Assembly (NCBI GenBank): GCA_043392685.1
Contig: JBHZGM010000002.1
Strand: one strand, 5' to 3'
From: Metapseudomonas sp043392685
GTDB lineage: Bacteria; Pseudomonadota; Gammaproteobacteria; Pseudomonadales; Pseudomonadaceae
Length of the DNA: 64,000 bases
Of the stretch, positions 16,804 through 26,200 are shown in pieces; the first letter of the stretch is position 1, and every line of letters starts with the position of its first letter. The notes beneath the pieces were generated by a model. That model was not told where the DNA came from and did no database searches. It saw nothing but the letters and a program-made list of their open reading frames with translations. The translations under genes and the position numbers were made by a program.

Positions 16804-16836
16804 ACAAAAAAGCCCGGATTCGCTCCGGGCTTTTGC
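16804..16836 (-). terminator. Intrinsic terminator of phaJ1
   Basis: On the minus strand AAAAGCCCGGA GCGAA TCCGGGCTTTTTT forms a strong stem and T-run a few bases after the phaJ1 stop codon. Confidence 0.85.
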
Positions 16837-16839
16837 GTA

Positions 16840-17310
16840 TCAGCCAATGGTGATCGGCGGCAGTTCCGGCAGTTCCACGGAGAGCTGCTGCTTGGGCGCC
16901 AGCACTTCGGCTTCGCCGTCCACCACCTGCTCCGAGTTCTGGTTGAACACACGGGTGGCGATGCGCACGCGGTTCTTCGGCAGCTTCTCGAGGATTTCCA
17001 GCTCCACGGTCAGGGTGTCGCCCAGCTTCACCGGACGGGTGAACTTGAGCTGCTGGCCGAGGTAGATGCTGCCCGGGCCGGGCATTTCGCAGGCGATGGC
17101 GGCGCTGATCAGGGCGCCGGTGAACATGCCATGGGCGATGCGTTCCTTGAACATGGTGGTCGCGGCATATTCAGCATCCAGATGCACCGGGTTGCGGTCG
17201 CCGGAGACGGCGGCGAACAGCTGGATGTGACGCTCTTCGACGGCGGTGGAGAAGGTGGCTTTCTGGCCGACTTCCAGGGCGTCGTAAGTGAAGTTGGTTA
17301 CCTGGCTCAT
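16840..17310 (-). CDS. phaJ1: (R)-specific enoyl-CoA hydratase, MaoC family
   Basis: This 156-residue hot-dog-fold enzyme closely resembles P. aeruginosa PhaJ1 by memory, in length and along most of its sequence. It has the R-hydratase motif VSGDRNPVHLD (residues 35-45) with catalytic Asp and His. It hydrates trans-2-enoyl-CoA from beta-oxidation to (R)-3-hydroxyacyl-CoA, the precursor of medium-chain polyhydroxyalkanoate. Its ATG overlaps the stop of the upstream hydrolase (ATGA), so the two form an operon. The neighbouring fadD genes support a fatty acid role. Confidence 0.9.
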   Translation of the reverse strand: MSQVTNFTYDALEVGQKATFSTAVEERHIQLFAAVSGDRNPVHLDAEYAATTMFKERIAHGMFTGALISAAIACEMPGPGSIYLGQQLKFTRPVKLGDTLTVELEILEKLPKNRVRIATRVFNQNSEQVVDGEAEVLAPKQQLSVELPELPPITIG

Positions 17311-18266
17311 GCGGTCTCCTTGGCTTGCGTTGGATGGTGCCGGCTGTGGGCAAGGGCCTGTTCCAGCCAGTCGATCAGGTCTTTGGTCACCTCGTCGCGG
17401 TTGCTCTCGTTGAGCAGTTCGTGGCGGGCGTCGGGGTAGATGTTCAGTCGCACGTCCCTGATGCCGGCCCGGCGCAATGCCTGGGCCAGATCCTGCAGGC
17501 GCCGGCCTTCGCTGACCGGGTCGCGCTCGCCGCCGATCACCAGCAGCGGCAGGTCGGGGTCGATCTGCGCCAGGTGCCTGGGCGGGGTGATGTTCTGAAG
17601 CCCGCCGAGCAGGTCGAGCCACAATTGGTTGGTGCAGCGGAAGCCGCACAGCGGGTCGTTCAGGTACTTGTCCACTTCCGCCGGGTCGCGGCTCAGCCAG
17701 TCGAAGGCCGTGCGGTTGGGCTTGAAGGCCTTGTTGAAGGAGCCGAACGAGAGGAACTCGATCAGCGCGCTGCGGCCTTCCTTGCCCTGGCGCCAGAGCT
17801 CGAAGCGGGCCACCAGTGCGGCCAGCTTGTACAGCGCCACGGGCTGGTAGTTGGAGCCGGACAGGATGGCGCCCTGCAGGCTGCAGCTGTGCTGCATCAG
17901 GTAGGCCTGGCTGATGTAGCTGCCCATGCTGTGGCCCAGCAGGAAGATGGGGGCATGCGGGTGCTGCTGGCGGATGTGATGGTTGAGGCTGGCCAGGTCG
18001 CCGATGACCTTGTTCCAGCCGTCCTCCGCGGCGTACAGGCCGAGGATGCCATGCTCGGCGCTGCGGCCGTGGCCGCGCTGGTCCAGTGCGTAGAGCTCGA
18101 AGCCGGCGGCCACCAGCGCCTCGCCCAGCCGCGCATAGCGGCCGCCATGCTCGGCCATGCCGTGGGAGAGCATGACCACCGCCCTCGGCGGGGCTTCGCC
18201 GGACCAGTGGTTGACGTACAAGGGCACTGCGTCGCTGGCTTCGAGCCAGAAGGCATCGTGGCGCAT
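17307..18266 (-). CDS. Alpha/beta hydrolase (monoacylglycerol lipase / lysophospholipase-like)
   Basis: This 319-residue protein is of the Hydrolase_4 type. The oxyanion stretch LSHGMAEHGGRY comes near residue 35. The nucleophile elbow GHSMG lies near residue 110, the acid in GERDPVS near 255 and the His in DARHEL near 285. No signal peptide is visible. It probably releases fatty acid from monoacylglycerol or lysolipid. Start chosen at MRHDAFWLEAS; the open frame upstream lacks family similarity. It overlaps phaJ1 by 4 bases and lies next to the acyl-CoA synthetase genes. Confidence 0.87.
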   Translation of the reverse strand: MRHDAFWLEASDAVPLYVNHWSGEAPPRAVVMLSHGMAEHGGRYARLGEALVAAGFELYALDQRGHGRSAEHGILGLYAAEDGWNKVIGDLASLNHHIRQQHPHAPIFLLGHSMGSYISQAYLMQHSCSLQGAILSGSNYQPVALYKLAALVARFELWRQGKEGRSALIEFLSFGSFNKAFKPNRTAFDWLSRDPAEVDKYLNDPLCGFRCTNQLWLDLLGGLQNITPPRHLAQIDPDLPLLVIGGERDPVSEGRRLQDLAQALRRAGIRDVRLNIYPDARHELLNESNRDEVTKDLIDWLEQALAHSRHHPTQAKETA

Positions 18267-18330
18267 GGCCGATCCTTTTGCCGGGGAGTCGGCGCATTGT
18301 GCACGGGCGCGGGGGTGGCGCAAAGCCTGC

Positions 18331-19068
18331 TCAGTCGGGCGCGACGTTATGGCGTTCGAGGATGCGCCGGTACTCGCCGCTGGCCAACAGATCGCGAAGG
18401 CCGCGCTCATAGATCTGCGCCCAGTCCGGTTGTCCGGGGCGCGGTGCGGTGAAGCCCACCAACAGGGGCAGGCGCTCCAGGGCCGGCGGCTGCCATTGGA
18501 GCTTGCCGCGCAGCTGCTCGTCCGTGGCGATCAGGTACTGGCCCACCGCGCGCTCCAGCAGCACCAGGTCGAAACGCCGGGCATACAGCTTACGCAGGTT
18601 GGAGATGTCGTCCACCGCCTCTTCGGCGGCGAAGCCCGAGCGCAGCACACGGGCCGGATAGCCATAGCCCCTGACCACGCCCACCTTGCGCCCCTTGAGT
18701 TCGGTCAGGTCGGTGAAAGCGATCGGCGTGGCCTTGCGCACGAAGAATCCCAATTCGCTATAGAACAGCGGGCGTGAGGCACGGAGATTTTCCTCCACCA
18801 CTTCCCGCGGCCAGAGGGCCAGGGCGCCCTGGTAGTGGCCGCTGTGCAGGGCGGCGCGCACCCGCGCCCAGGGCATGAAATCCACCTGGACCTTGTAGCC
18901 CTGGGTGGCGAAGGCGCGGGTGGTGAGTTCGACGATGCTGCCGCCTTGCGGCAGGGCCTGCGAGCAATAGGGCGGATACTCCAGGGTGGCCAGGCGCAGG
19001 TCGGCGCGCACGCCACAGCTGAGGAGCAGGCAGGACAGCAGTGCCCACAGGGGCAGGGGGAGGCGCAT
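18331..19068 (-). CDS. Periplasmic solute-binding protein (SBP_bac_3 family)
   Basis: This 245-residue protein has a signal peptide (MRLPLPLWALLSCLLLSCGVRA) followed by LRLATLEYPPYCS, the start typical of family 3 amino-acid-type binding proteins. Lobe signatures KGRKVGVVRGYGYP (near residue 125) and a C-terminal GEYRRILERH follow. No ABC permease or ATPase gene is near, so it is an orphan binding protein, possibly feeding a distant transporter or a sensor. It may form an operon with the hydrolase 64 bases downstream. Confidence 0.8.
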   Translation of the reverse strand: MRLPLPLWALLSCLLLSCGVRADLRLATLEYPPYCSQALPQGGSIVELTTRAFATQGYKVQVDFMPWARVRAALHSGHYQGALALWPREVVEENLRASRPLFYSELGFFVRKATPIAFTDLTELKGRKVGVVRGYGYPARVLRSGFAAEEAVDDISNLRKLYARRFDLVLLERAVGQYLIATDEQLRGKLQWQPPALERLPLLVGFTAPRPGQPDWAQIYERGLRDLLASGEYRRILERHNVAPD

Positions 19069-19253
19069 GGGTGATAGATGATCCGGATGTCGTGTTCTTG
19101 TTCTGATGCTACGCGAATCTAGCTGGACTATCGGCGAGATTCACGCGGTCAATGACACCCGCTGGCATATTTGCGCTGTGCCACGGAGCTGCTAAGTTCC
19201 GGGCAGTCCCGCAGCGCGGGCCAGACAATTTCAGGGCTATGAGGATAAGAACA

Positions 19254-20942
19254 ATGCAACCTGATTTCTGGAGCGACAAACGCCCGGCCGGCGTGCCCAA
19301 CCAAATCGATCTGGCCGCCTACAAGTCAGTGATCGAAGTGTTCGAGCGATCCTGCAAGAAATTCGCCGACCGCCCCGCCTTCAGCAACCTGGGCGTGACC
19401 CTGACCTATGCCGAGCTGGATCGCCTGTCCGCCGCCTTCGCCGCCTACCTGCAGAAGCACACCGATCTGGCGCCCGGCGACCGCATCGCCGTGCAGATGC
19501 CCAACGTCCTGCAATACCCCATCGCCGTGTTCGGCGCCCTGCGCGCCGGGCTCATCGTGGTCAACACCAACCCGCTGTACACCGCCCGCGAGATGCGTCA
19601 CCAGTTCAAGGACGCCGGGGTGCGCGCGCTGGTCTACATCAACCTGTTCGGCAGCCTGGTCGAAGAGGTGCTGCCCGAAACCGGGATCGAGTACCTGATC
19701 GAGGCGCGCATGGGGGACCTGCTGCCGAGCCTGAAGGGCTGGCTGGTGAATACCGTAGTGAAGACGGTGAAGAAGATGGTCCCGGACTACCACCTGCCCC
19801 AGGCGGTCCACTTCAAGGAGGTGTTGAAGCAGGGCCAGGGCCATGCGCTGAAACCGGTGCGGGTCGGCCTGGAGGACATCGCCGTGCTGCAGTACACCGG
19901 TGGCACCACGGGAGTGGCCAAGGGCGCGATGCTGACCCACGGCAACCTGGTGGCCAACATGCAGCAGGTGGACGCCTGCCTGTCGCAGCTCGGCCCGGAT
20001 GGCGCGCCGCTGATGAAGCAGGGCCAGGAGATCATGATCGCGCCGCTGCCGCTGTACCACATCTATGCCTTCACCGCGAACTGCATGTGCATGATGGTCA
20101 ACGGCAACCACAACATCCTCATCACCAACCCCCGCGACATCGGCGGCTTCATCAAGGAACTGAAGAAGTGGCGCTTCTCCGCGCTGCTGGGCCTGAACAC
20201 CCTGTTCGTGGCGCTGATGGACCACCCCGAGTTCAAGAACCTCGACTTCTCCAACCTCAAGGTCACCAACTCCGGCGGCACCGCGCTGGTCAAGGCCACC
20301 GCCGAGCGCTGGCAAGCCCTCACCGGCTGCGCGGTGGTGGAAGGCTACGGCCTGACCGAAACCTCGCCCGTGGCCAGCACCAACCCCTACGGCAGCCAGG
20401 CGCGCCTGGGCACCGTGGGCATCCCGGTACCGGGCACCGCCTTCAAGACCATCGACGACGCCGGCAACGAGCTGCCCCTGGGGGAACGCGGCGAGCTGTG
20501 CATCAAGGGGCCACAGGTCATGAAGGGCTACTGGAATCGTCCAGAGGCGACGGCCGAAGTCCTGGATGCCGAAGGCTGGCTGAAGACCGGCGACATCGCC
20601 GTGATCGACCCCGACGGCTACGTGCGCATCGTCGACCGCAAGAAGGACCTGATCATCGTTTCCGGCTTCAACGTCTACCCGAACGAGATCGAAGACGTGG
20701 TCATGGCCCACCCGAAGGTCGCCAACTGCGCGGCCGTCGGCGTGCCGGACGAGAAATCCGGCGAGGCGGTGAAGCTCTTCGTGGTGCCGCGCGAAGGCGG
20801 CGTCAGCGTCGAGGAGCTGAAGGCCTACTGCAAGGAAAACTTCACCGGCTACAAGGTGCCCAAGCACATCGTTCTGAAGGACGCCCTGCCGATGACCCCG
20901 GTGGGCAAGATCCTGCGTCGCGAGTTGCGCGACATCGCCTGA
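19254..20942 (+). CDS. fadD2: Long-chain acyl-CoA synthetase FadD2
   Basis: This 562-residue AMP-forming ligase has the ATP/AMP motif YTGGTTGVAKGAML (near residue 210), EGYGLTETSP (near 365) and the C-terminal GWLKTGDIAVIDPDGY / RKKDLIIVSGFNVYP block, with the adenylation Lys in VGKILRR. It activates fatty acids to acyl-CoA at the inner face of the membrane. The ATG at 19254 has GAGGAT 8 bases upstream; the frame is open to 19152 but that part is dissimilar. It is a tandem paralogue of fadD1, the same order as in P. aeruginosa. Confidence 0.93.
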   Translation: MQPDFWSDKRPAGVPNQIDLAAYKSVIEVFERSCKKFADRPAFSNLGVTLTYAELDRLSAAFAAYLQKHTDLAPGDRIAVQMPNVLQYPIAVFGALRAGLIVVNTNPLYTAREMRHQFKDAGVRALVYINLFGSLVEEVLPETGIEYLIEARMGDLLPSLKGWLVNTVVKTVKKMVPDYHLPQAVHFKEVLKQGQGHALKPVRVGLEDIAVLQYTGGTTGVAKGAMLTHGNLVANMQQVDACLSQLGPDGAPLMKQGQEIMIAPLPLYHIYAFTANCMCMMVNGNHNILITNPRDIGGFIKELKKWRFSALLGLNTLFVALMDHPEFKNLDFSNLKVTNSGGTALVKATAERWQALTGCAVVEGYGLTETSPVASTNPYGSQARLGTVGIPVPGTAFKTIDDAGNELPLGERGELCIKGPQVMKGYWNRPEATAEVLDAEGWLKTGDIAVIDPDGYVRIVDRKKDLIIVSGFNVYPNEIEDVVMAHPKVANCAAVGVPDEKSGEAVKLFVVPREGGVSVEELKAYCKENFTGYKVPKHIVLKDALPMTPVGKILRRELRDIA

Positions 20943-20949
20943 GCGGACA

Positions 20950-20977
20950 GGGCAGGGCGGTCCGCCGTCCTGCCCTC
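20950..20977 (+). terminator. Possible terminator of fadD2
   Basis: GGGCAGG and CCTGCCC flank a GC-rich inner helix right after the fadD2 stop codon. The following CGCGCTTTCCCC has only a short T-run. Confidence 0.5.
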
Positions 20978-21273
20978 GCGCTTTCCCCTCCGCGACTCAA
21001 AACCCCTCCCCGCATCACCCTCGGCACCCGTGAAAGCCCCGGTCTACGCCGTTTGTCAGTATTTTAGAGTTCCAACTCGAAAAGTGACCAATCGCTAGTG
21101 TTCTGGTCATTATTTTTACTGGTCAGGGCTGGTCTGGTGCTGGTGAGACTCTTTTAAAGCTGCTACTCTCGGCGCGTTTTTTTGCCCGTTCGGGCGCACA
21201 ATCGCACAAAACACAACAAACAACTGTCCCTCGGAGGACAGTGAAATCAGCTGTTGCTTAGGAGTGGGCCTCC
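20978..21273 (+). promoter_or_regulatory. fadD1 control region with five CTGGT repeats
   Basis: The 331 bases between fadD2 and fadD1 hold no gene. Five CTGGTC/G copies start at 21103, 21119, 21129, 21134 and 21140, and a GACCA copy lies inverted near 21086-21090. TGGTC/GACCA half-sites recall FadR-type operators, but the layout differs. An AT-rich box CTTTTAAAGC (21151-21160) follows. The start of fadD1 has TAGGAG about 10 bases upstream. Confidence 0.5.
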
Positions 21274-22980
21274 ATGACCGAAAACTTCTGGAAGGACAAA
21301 TATCCGGCAGGCGTTCCTGCCGAGATCAACGCCGACCAATACCCCAACGTCCAGGCGGTATTGAAGGAGTCCTGCCAACGCTTTGCCGACAAGCCCGCAT
21401 TCAGCAACCTGGGCAAGACCCTCACCTACGGCGAGCTCTACGAACTTTCCGGCGCCTTCGCCGCCTACCTGCAGAACCACACCGACCTTGTGCCTGGCGA
21501 CCGCATCGCCGTGCAGCTGCCGAACATCCTGCAGTACCCGGTGGTGGTCTTCGGCGCCATGCGCGCCGGCCTGATCGTGGTCAACACCAACCCGCTGTAC
21601 ACCGCGCGGGAAATGGAACACCAGTTCAACGACGCCGGCGCCAAGGCGCTGGTCTGCCTGGCCAACATGGCCCACCTGGCCGAGGAAGTGCTGCCCCGGA
21701 CCGGCGTGAAGCACGTCATCGTCACCGAAGTCGGCGACCTGCTGCCGACCTTCAAGCGCCTCTTGGTCAATGCCGTGATCAAGCACGTGAAGAAGATGGT
21801 GCCGCCGTTCAGCCTGCCCCAGGCGGTCAAGCTCAACGATGCCCTGGCCAGGGGCCGCGGCCGTGCCGTCCGCGAGGTCAGCCCGCAGAGCGGCGACATC
21901 GCCGTGCTGCAGTACACCGGCGGCACCACAGGCGTGGCCAAGGGCGCGATGCTGACCCACCGCAACCTGATCGCCAACATGCTGCAGTGCAAGGCGCTGA
22001 TGGGCGCCAACCTGAACGACGGTTGCGAGATCCTCATCACCCCGCTGCCGCTCTATCACATCTACGCCTTCACCTTCCATTGCATGGCGATGATGCTGAC
22101 CGGCAACCACAACATCCTCATTTCCAACCCGCGCGACCTGCCGGCCATGGTCAAGGAACTGTCGAAGTACCGGTTCACGGGCTTCGTCGGCCTGAACACC
22201 CTCTTCGTCGCCCTGTGCAACAACGAGGACTTCCGCAAGCTGGACTTCTCCGCCCTGAAGCTGACCCTGTCCGGCGGCATGGCCTTGCAGCTGGCCACCG
22301 CCGAGCGCTGGAAGCAGGTCACCGGCTGCGCCATCAGCGAGGGCTACGGCATGACCGAGACCAGCCCGGTGGTATCGGTGAACCCCTTCCAGAGCATCCA
22401 GGTCGGCACCATCGGCATCCCGGTCCCCTCGACCCAGTGCAAGGTGGTGGACGAAGAGGGCAGGGACGTCGGCCTGGGCGTGCCCGGCGAACTGTGCGTG
22501 AAGGGCCCGCAGGTGATGAAGGGCTACTGGCAGCGCCAGGACGCCACCGACGAAATCCTCGACGCCGACGGCTGGCTGAAGACCGGCGACGTTGCGGTGA
22601 TCCAGGACGACGGCTACATGCGCATCGTCGACCGCAAGAAGGACATGATCCTGGTGTCGGGCTTCAACGTGTACCCGAACGAACTGGAAGACGTGCTGGC
22701 GACCCTGCCGGGCGTGTTGCAGTGCGCCGCCATCGGCGTGCCGGACGAGAAGTCCGGCGAGGCGATCAAGATGTTCGTGGTCGCCAAGCCGGGTGTCAGC
22801 CTGACCAAGGAACAGGTGATGGAGCACATGCGCAGCAACGTCACCGGCTACAAGGTGCCGCGCGCCATCGAGTTCCGCGATGCGCTGCCGACCACCAACG
22901 TCGGCAAGATCCTGCGCCGCGAACTGCGTGACGAAGAGTTGAAGAAGCTCAAGGCGAAGCAGGAAAAGGCCCAGGCCTGA
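21274..22980 (+). CDS. fadD1: Long-chain acyl-CoA synthetase FadD1
   Basis: This 568-residue paralogue of the preceding gene carries the same motifs: YTGGTTGVAKGAML near residue 213, EGYGMTETSP near 367, DGWLKTGDVAVIQDDGY near 430 and the catalytic Lys in VGKILRR near 547. A Lys-rich tail (ELKKLKAKQEKAQA) is absent from FadD2. In P. aeruginosa FadD1 prefers long-chain and FadD2 shorter-chain acids; I assume the same here. Its own long promoter region and strong terminator suggest independent transcription. Confidence 0.93.
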   Translation: MTENFWKDKYPAGVPAEINADQYPNVQAVLKESCQRFADKPAFSNLGKTLTYGELYELSGAFAAYLQNHTDLVPGDRIAVQLPNILQYPVVVFGAMRAGLIVVNTNPLYTAREMEHQFNDAGAKALVCLANMAHLAEEVLPRTGVKHVIVTEVGDLLPTFKRLLVNAVIKHVKKMVPPFSLPQAVKLNDALARGRGRAVREVSPQSGDIAVLQYTGGTTGVAKGAMLTHRNLIANMLQCKALMGANLNDGCEILITPLPLYHIYAFTFHCMAMMLTGNHNILISNPRDLPAMVKELSKYRFTGFVGLNTLFVALCNNEDFRKLDFSALKLTLSGGMALQLATAERWKQVTGCAISEGYGMTETSPVVSVNPFQSIQVGTIGIPVPSTQCKVVDEEGRDVGLGVPGELCVKGPQVMKGYWQRQDATDEILDADGWLKTGDVAVIQDDGYMRIVDRKKDMILVSGFNVYPNELEDVLATLPGVLQCAAIGVPDEKSGEAIKMFVVAKPGVSLTKEQVMEHMRSNVTGYKVPRAIEFRDALPTTNVGKILRRELRDEELKKLKAKQEKAQA

Positions 22981-22996
22981 TCCCGCCGAACCACCG

Positions 22997-23031
22997 GACA
23001 AGGCCCCGCACTCGCGGGGCCTTGTCGTTTC
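22997..23031 (+). terminator. Intrinsic terminator of fadD1
   Basis: A perfect 13-bp stem GACAAGGCCCCGC / GCGGGGCCTTGTC (22997-23009 / 23014-23026) with loop ACTC, followed by GTTT. Confidence 0.88.
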
Positions 23032-23063
23032 CGGGCTGCGATACAGTGAGGGGGATTCGGATT

Positions 23064-23164
23064 CGTAGGATGGGTAGCGCTTGCGAAACCCATCAACCGC
23101 GGTCCGCACGGGTTTCGTACCTCAACCCATCCTGCGGGCCTGGCGAATGAATTCACCCCCACAG
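23064..23164. repeat. Two dispersed repeats (GTAGGATGGG and GCGAATGAATTC types)
   Basis: GTAGGATGGG (23065-23074) is inverted as CCCATCCTGC (23126-23135) around an inner GAAACCCAT/ GGGTTTCG pair. This is followed by GGCGAATGAATTCACCCCCACAGG (about 23142-23165) of the second family. The mosaic fills the fadD1-hrpA gap. The hrpA-internal repeat at 25089 resembles the first element. Confidence 0.7.
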
Positions 23165-23238
23165 GTCCAAGCCCGCGCCGGGGGAAATCTGCGACAATTC
23201 CGCCCTTGCCGAAAACGACAGCAGAATCAGCGGAACCG

Positions 23239-26200
23239 ATGAGCGAGCAATCCCCCAGCCCCGAACAACTCCTGCAACGCCTCGATCAGGCCATGGGCGC
23301 CGACCGGCATCGCCTGCGCCGGCAGCTCCACGAGCTGAGAAAGCAGCCGGATGCCGCCAAGCTGGCGCAATGGGCCGAGCGCTTCCAGGCCTCCGTGGCG
23401 CGGGTGGAGGCGCGGCGCGCCAGCGTGCCGCTGATGCGCTACGACGATGCCCTGCCCATCGCCGCCAAGCGCGACGAAATCAAGGCGGCCCTGGCCAAGC
23501 ACCAGGTGCTGGTGATCGCCGGCGAAACCGGCTCGGGCAAGACCACCCAGCTGCCGAAGATCTGCCTGGAGATCGGCCGCGGCATCCACGGCCTGATCGG
23601 CCATACCCAGCCGCGCCGGCTGGCGGCACGCAGCGTGGCCACGCGGGTCGCGGAAGAGATCGGCAGCCCCTTGGGTGAACTGGTGGGCTACCAGGTGCGT
23701 TTCGAGGACCAGTCCAACGAACGCAGCCTGATCAAGCTGATGACCGACGGCATCCTGCTGGCCGAAACCCAGCACGACCGCTTCCTCGAACGCTACGACA
23801 CCATCATTGTCGACGAGGCTCACGAGCGCAGCCTGAACATCGACTTCCTCCTCGGCTACCTGAAAACCCTGCTGCCGCGCCGGCCCGACCTCAAGCTGAT
23901 CATCACCTCGGCCACCATCGACCTGGAGCGCTTCTCCAAACATTTCGGTGAAGCCCCGATCATCGAAGTGTCCGGCCGCACCTACCCGGTGGAAACCTGG
24001 TACCGGCCGCTGGCCGCCGAGGTGGACGAGGACGGCGAGGCGCTGTTCGACGACCTGTCCGTGGACCAGGGCATCCTCCGCGCCCTGGACGAGATCGCCG
24101 CGCACGAACGCGAAGTGGGCAAGCGCCCCGGCGACGTACTGGTGTTCCTCCCCGGCGAGCGGGAAATCCGCGACTGCGCCGAAGTGCTGCGCAAGGCCAA
24201 CCTCAAACACACCGAAGTGCTGCCGCTGTATGCGCGCCTGACGCCCGCCGAGCAGCAGAAAATCTTCCAGCCCATGCCGGGCCGCAAGATCGTCCTGTCC
24301 ACCAACGTCGCGGAGACCTCGCTGACGGTGCCGGGCATCCGCTATGTGATCGACAGCGGCACCGCGCGCATCAGCCGCTACAGCTACCGCGCCAAGGTCC
24401 AGCGCCTGCCGGTGGAAGCGGTGTCCCAGGCCAGCGCCAACCAGCGCAAGGGCCGTTGCGGCCGGGTCGAGCCGGGCATCTGCGTGCGCCTCTACAGCGA
24501 GGAAGATTTCCTTTCCCGCCCGACCTTCACCGACCCGGAAATCCTGCGCACCAACCTGGCGGCGGTGATCCTGCAGATGCTCCACCTGCGCCTGGGGGAT
24601 ATCGAAGCCTTCCCCTTCATCGAGCCGCCGGACGGCAAGGCGATCAAGGACGGCTTCACCCTGTTGCAGGAACTCTCGGCGGTGAACCGCGACGGCCAGC
24701 TCACCCCCATCGGCCGCCAGTTGGCGCGCCTGCCCATCGACCCGCGCCTGGGCCGCATGGTGCTGGAAGGCGCCCGCCAGGGCAGCCTCGACGAAGTGCT
24801 GGTGATCGCCGCCGCGCTGTCGGTGCAGGACCCGCGCGAGCGGCCGATCGAGCGCCAGCAGGCCGCCGACCAGGCTCATGCGCAATGGAAGGATGTGGAC
24901 TCCGATTTCGCCGCGCTGATCAACCTCTGGCGCGGCTTCGAGGAACAGCGCCAGGCGCTGGGCTCCAACGCCTTGCGCAACTGGTGCCGGAAGAACTTCC
25001 TCAATTACCTGCGGCTGCGCGAATGGCGCGACGCCCACCGCCAACTGGTGCTGATCTGCCGCGAGCTGAAGCTCTTTCCCGAACGGGGCGATACCCATGC
25101 TGCCCGCAACGATGGGCATCGCTCCGCTCAGCACCATCCTGTGAAAAGCGGCCCTGCCAACGTTCCGCGTGATGCCGTTGCCAAGGCCGAACAGCAGCAG
25201 CGCAGCATCGACTACGCCAAGGTGCACAAGGCGATTCTCTGCGGCCTGTTGAGCCAGATCGGCCAGAAGACCGAGGACGGCGATTACCTCGGCGCCCGCC
25301 AGCGACGCTTCTGGATCCATCCGGGCACCGCCATCGCGAAAAAGCGCCCGCAGTGGGTGATGACCGCCGAACTGGTGGAAACCACCAAGCTGTTCGCGCG
25401 GATGGTGGCGAAGATCGAGCCGGACTGGCTGGAGCCCCTGGCCGCTCACCTGGTGAAGAAGAATCACCTGGAACCCCACTGGGAGAAGCGTCGCGGCCAG
25501 GTCGTGGCTTATGAGCAGGTCACCCTCTACGGCCTGATCATCGTTGGCCGCCGCGCCGTGCATTACGGCCCGGTGGACCCGGAAGTCTCTCGCGAGCTGT
25601 TCATCCGCGAGGGCCTGGTGCGTGGCGAAATCCACAGCAAGGCCAAATGCCTCGCCGCCAACCGCCAGTTGCTGGAGAAGCTCGACGAACTGGAAGCCAA
25701 GGCGCGCCGCCGCGACATCCTGGCCGACGAGGAAACCCTGTTCGCCTACTACGCGGCGCGCCTGCCGGCGGACATCTACCAGACCGCCAGCTTCGAGAAA
25801 TGGTACGAGCGCGAAAGGGCGAACAACCCGAACCTGCTGATCATGCGCGAGGAAGACGTGCTGGCCCGCGAGGCCAGCGAAGTCACCGCCGCGCAGTACC
25901 CGGACAAACTGTGCCTGGGCGAGCTGCAGCTGCCCCTGAGCTACCACTTCGAACCCGGCCACCCGCGTGACGGCGTGACCCTGCGGGTGCCGGCGCCGCT
26001 GCTGCCGCAATTGCCGGCCGAGCGCCTGGAATGGCTGGTGCCGGGCCTGCTGGAAGCCAAGTGCGTGGCCCTGGTGCGCAACCTGCCCAAGGCGATGCGC
26101 AAGAACTTCGTACCGGTGCCGGACTTCGTCAGGGCGGCACTGGACAAGATCGTCTTCGGCCAGGGTTCGCTGCCTGAATCCCTGGGCCGTGAACTCACCC

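Noticed and set aside
16840..18297. One 485-codon minus-strand protein covering phaJ1 and most of the hydrolase gene
   Set aside because: Only the last 156 codons resemble a protein (PhaJ1). The rest is an Arg/Pro/Ala-rich shadow of the hydrolase in another frame, and an internal ATG with ATGA coupling explains phaJ1.
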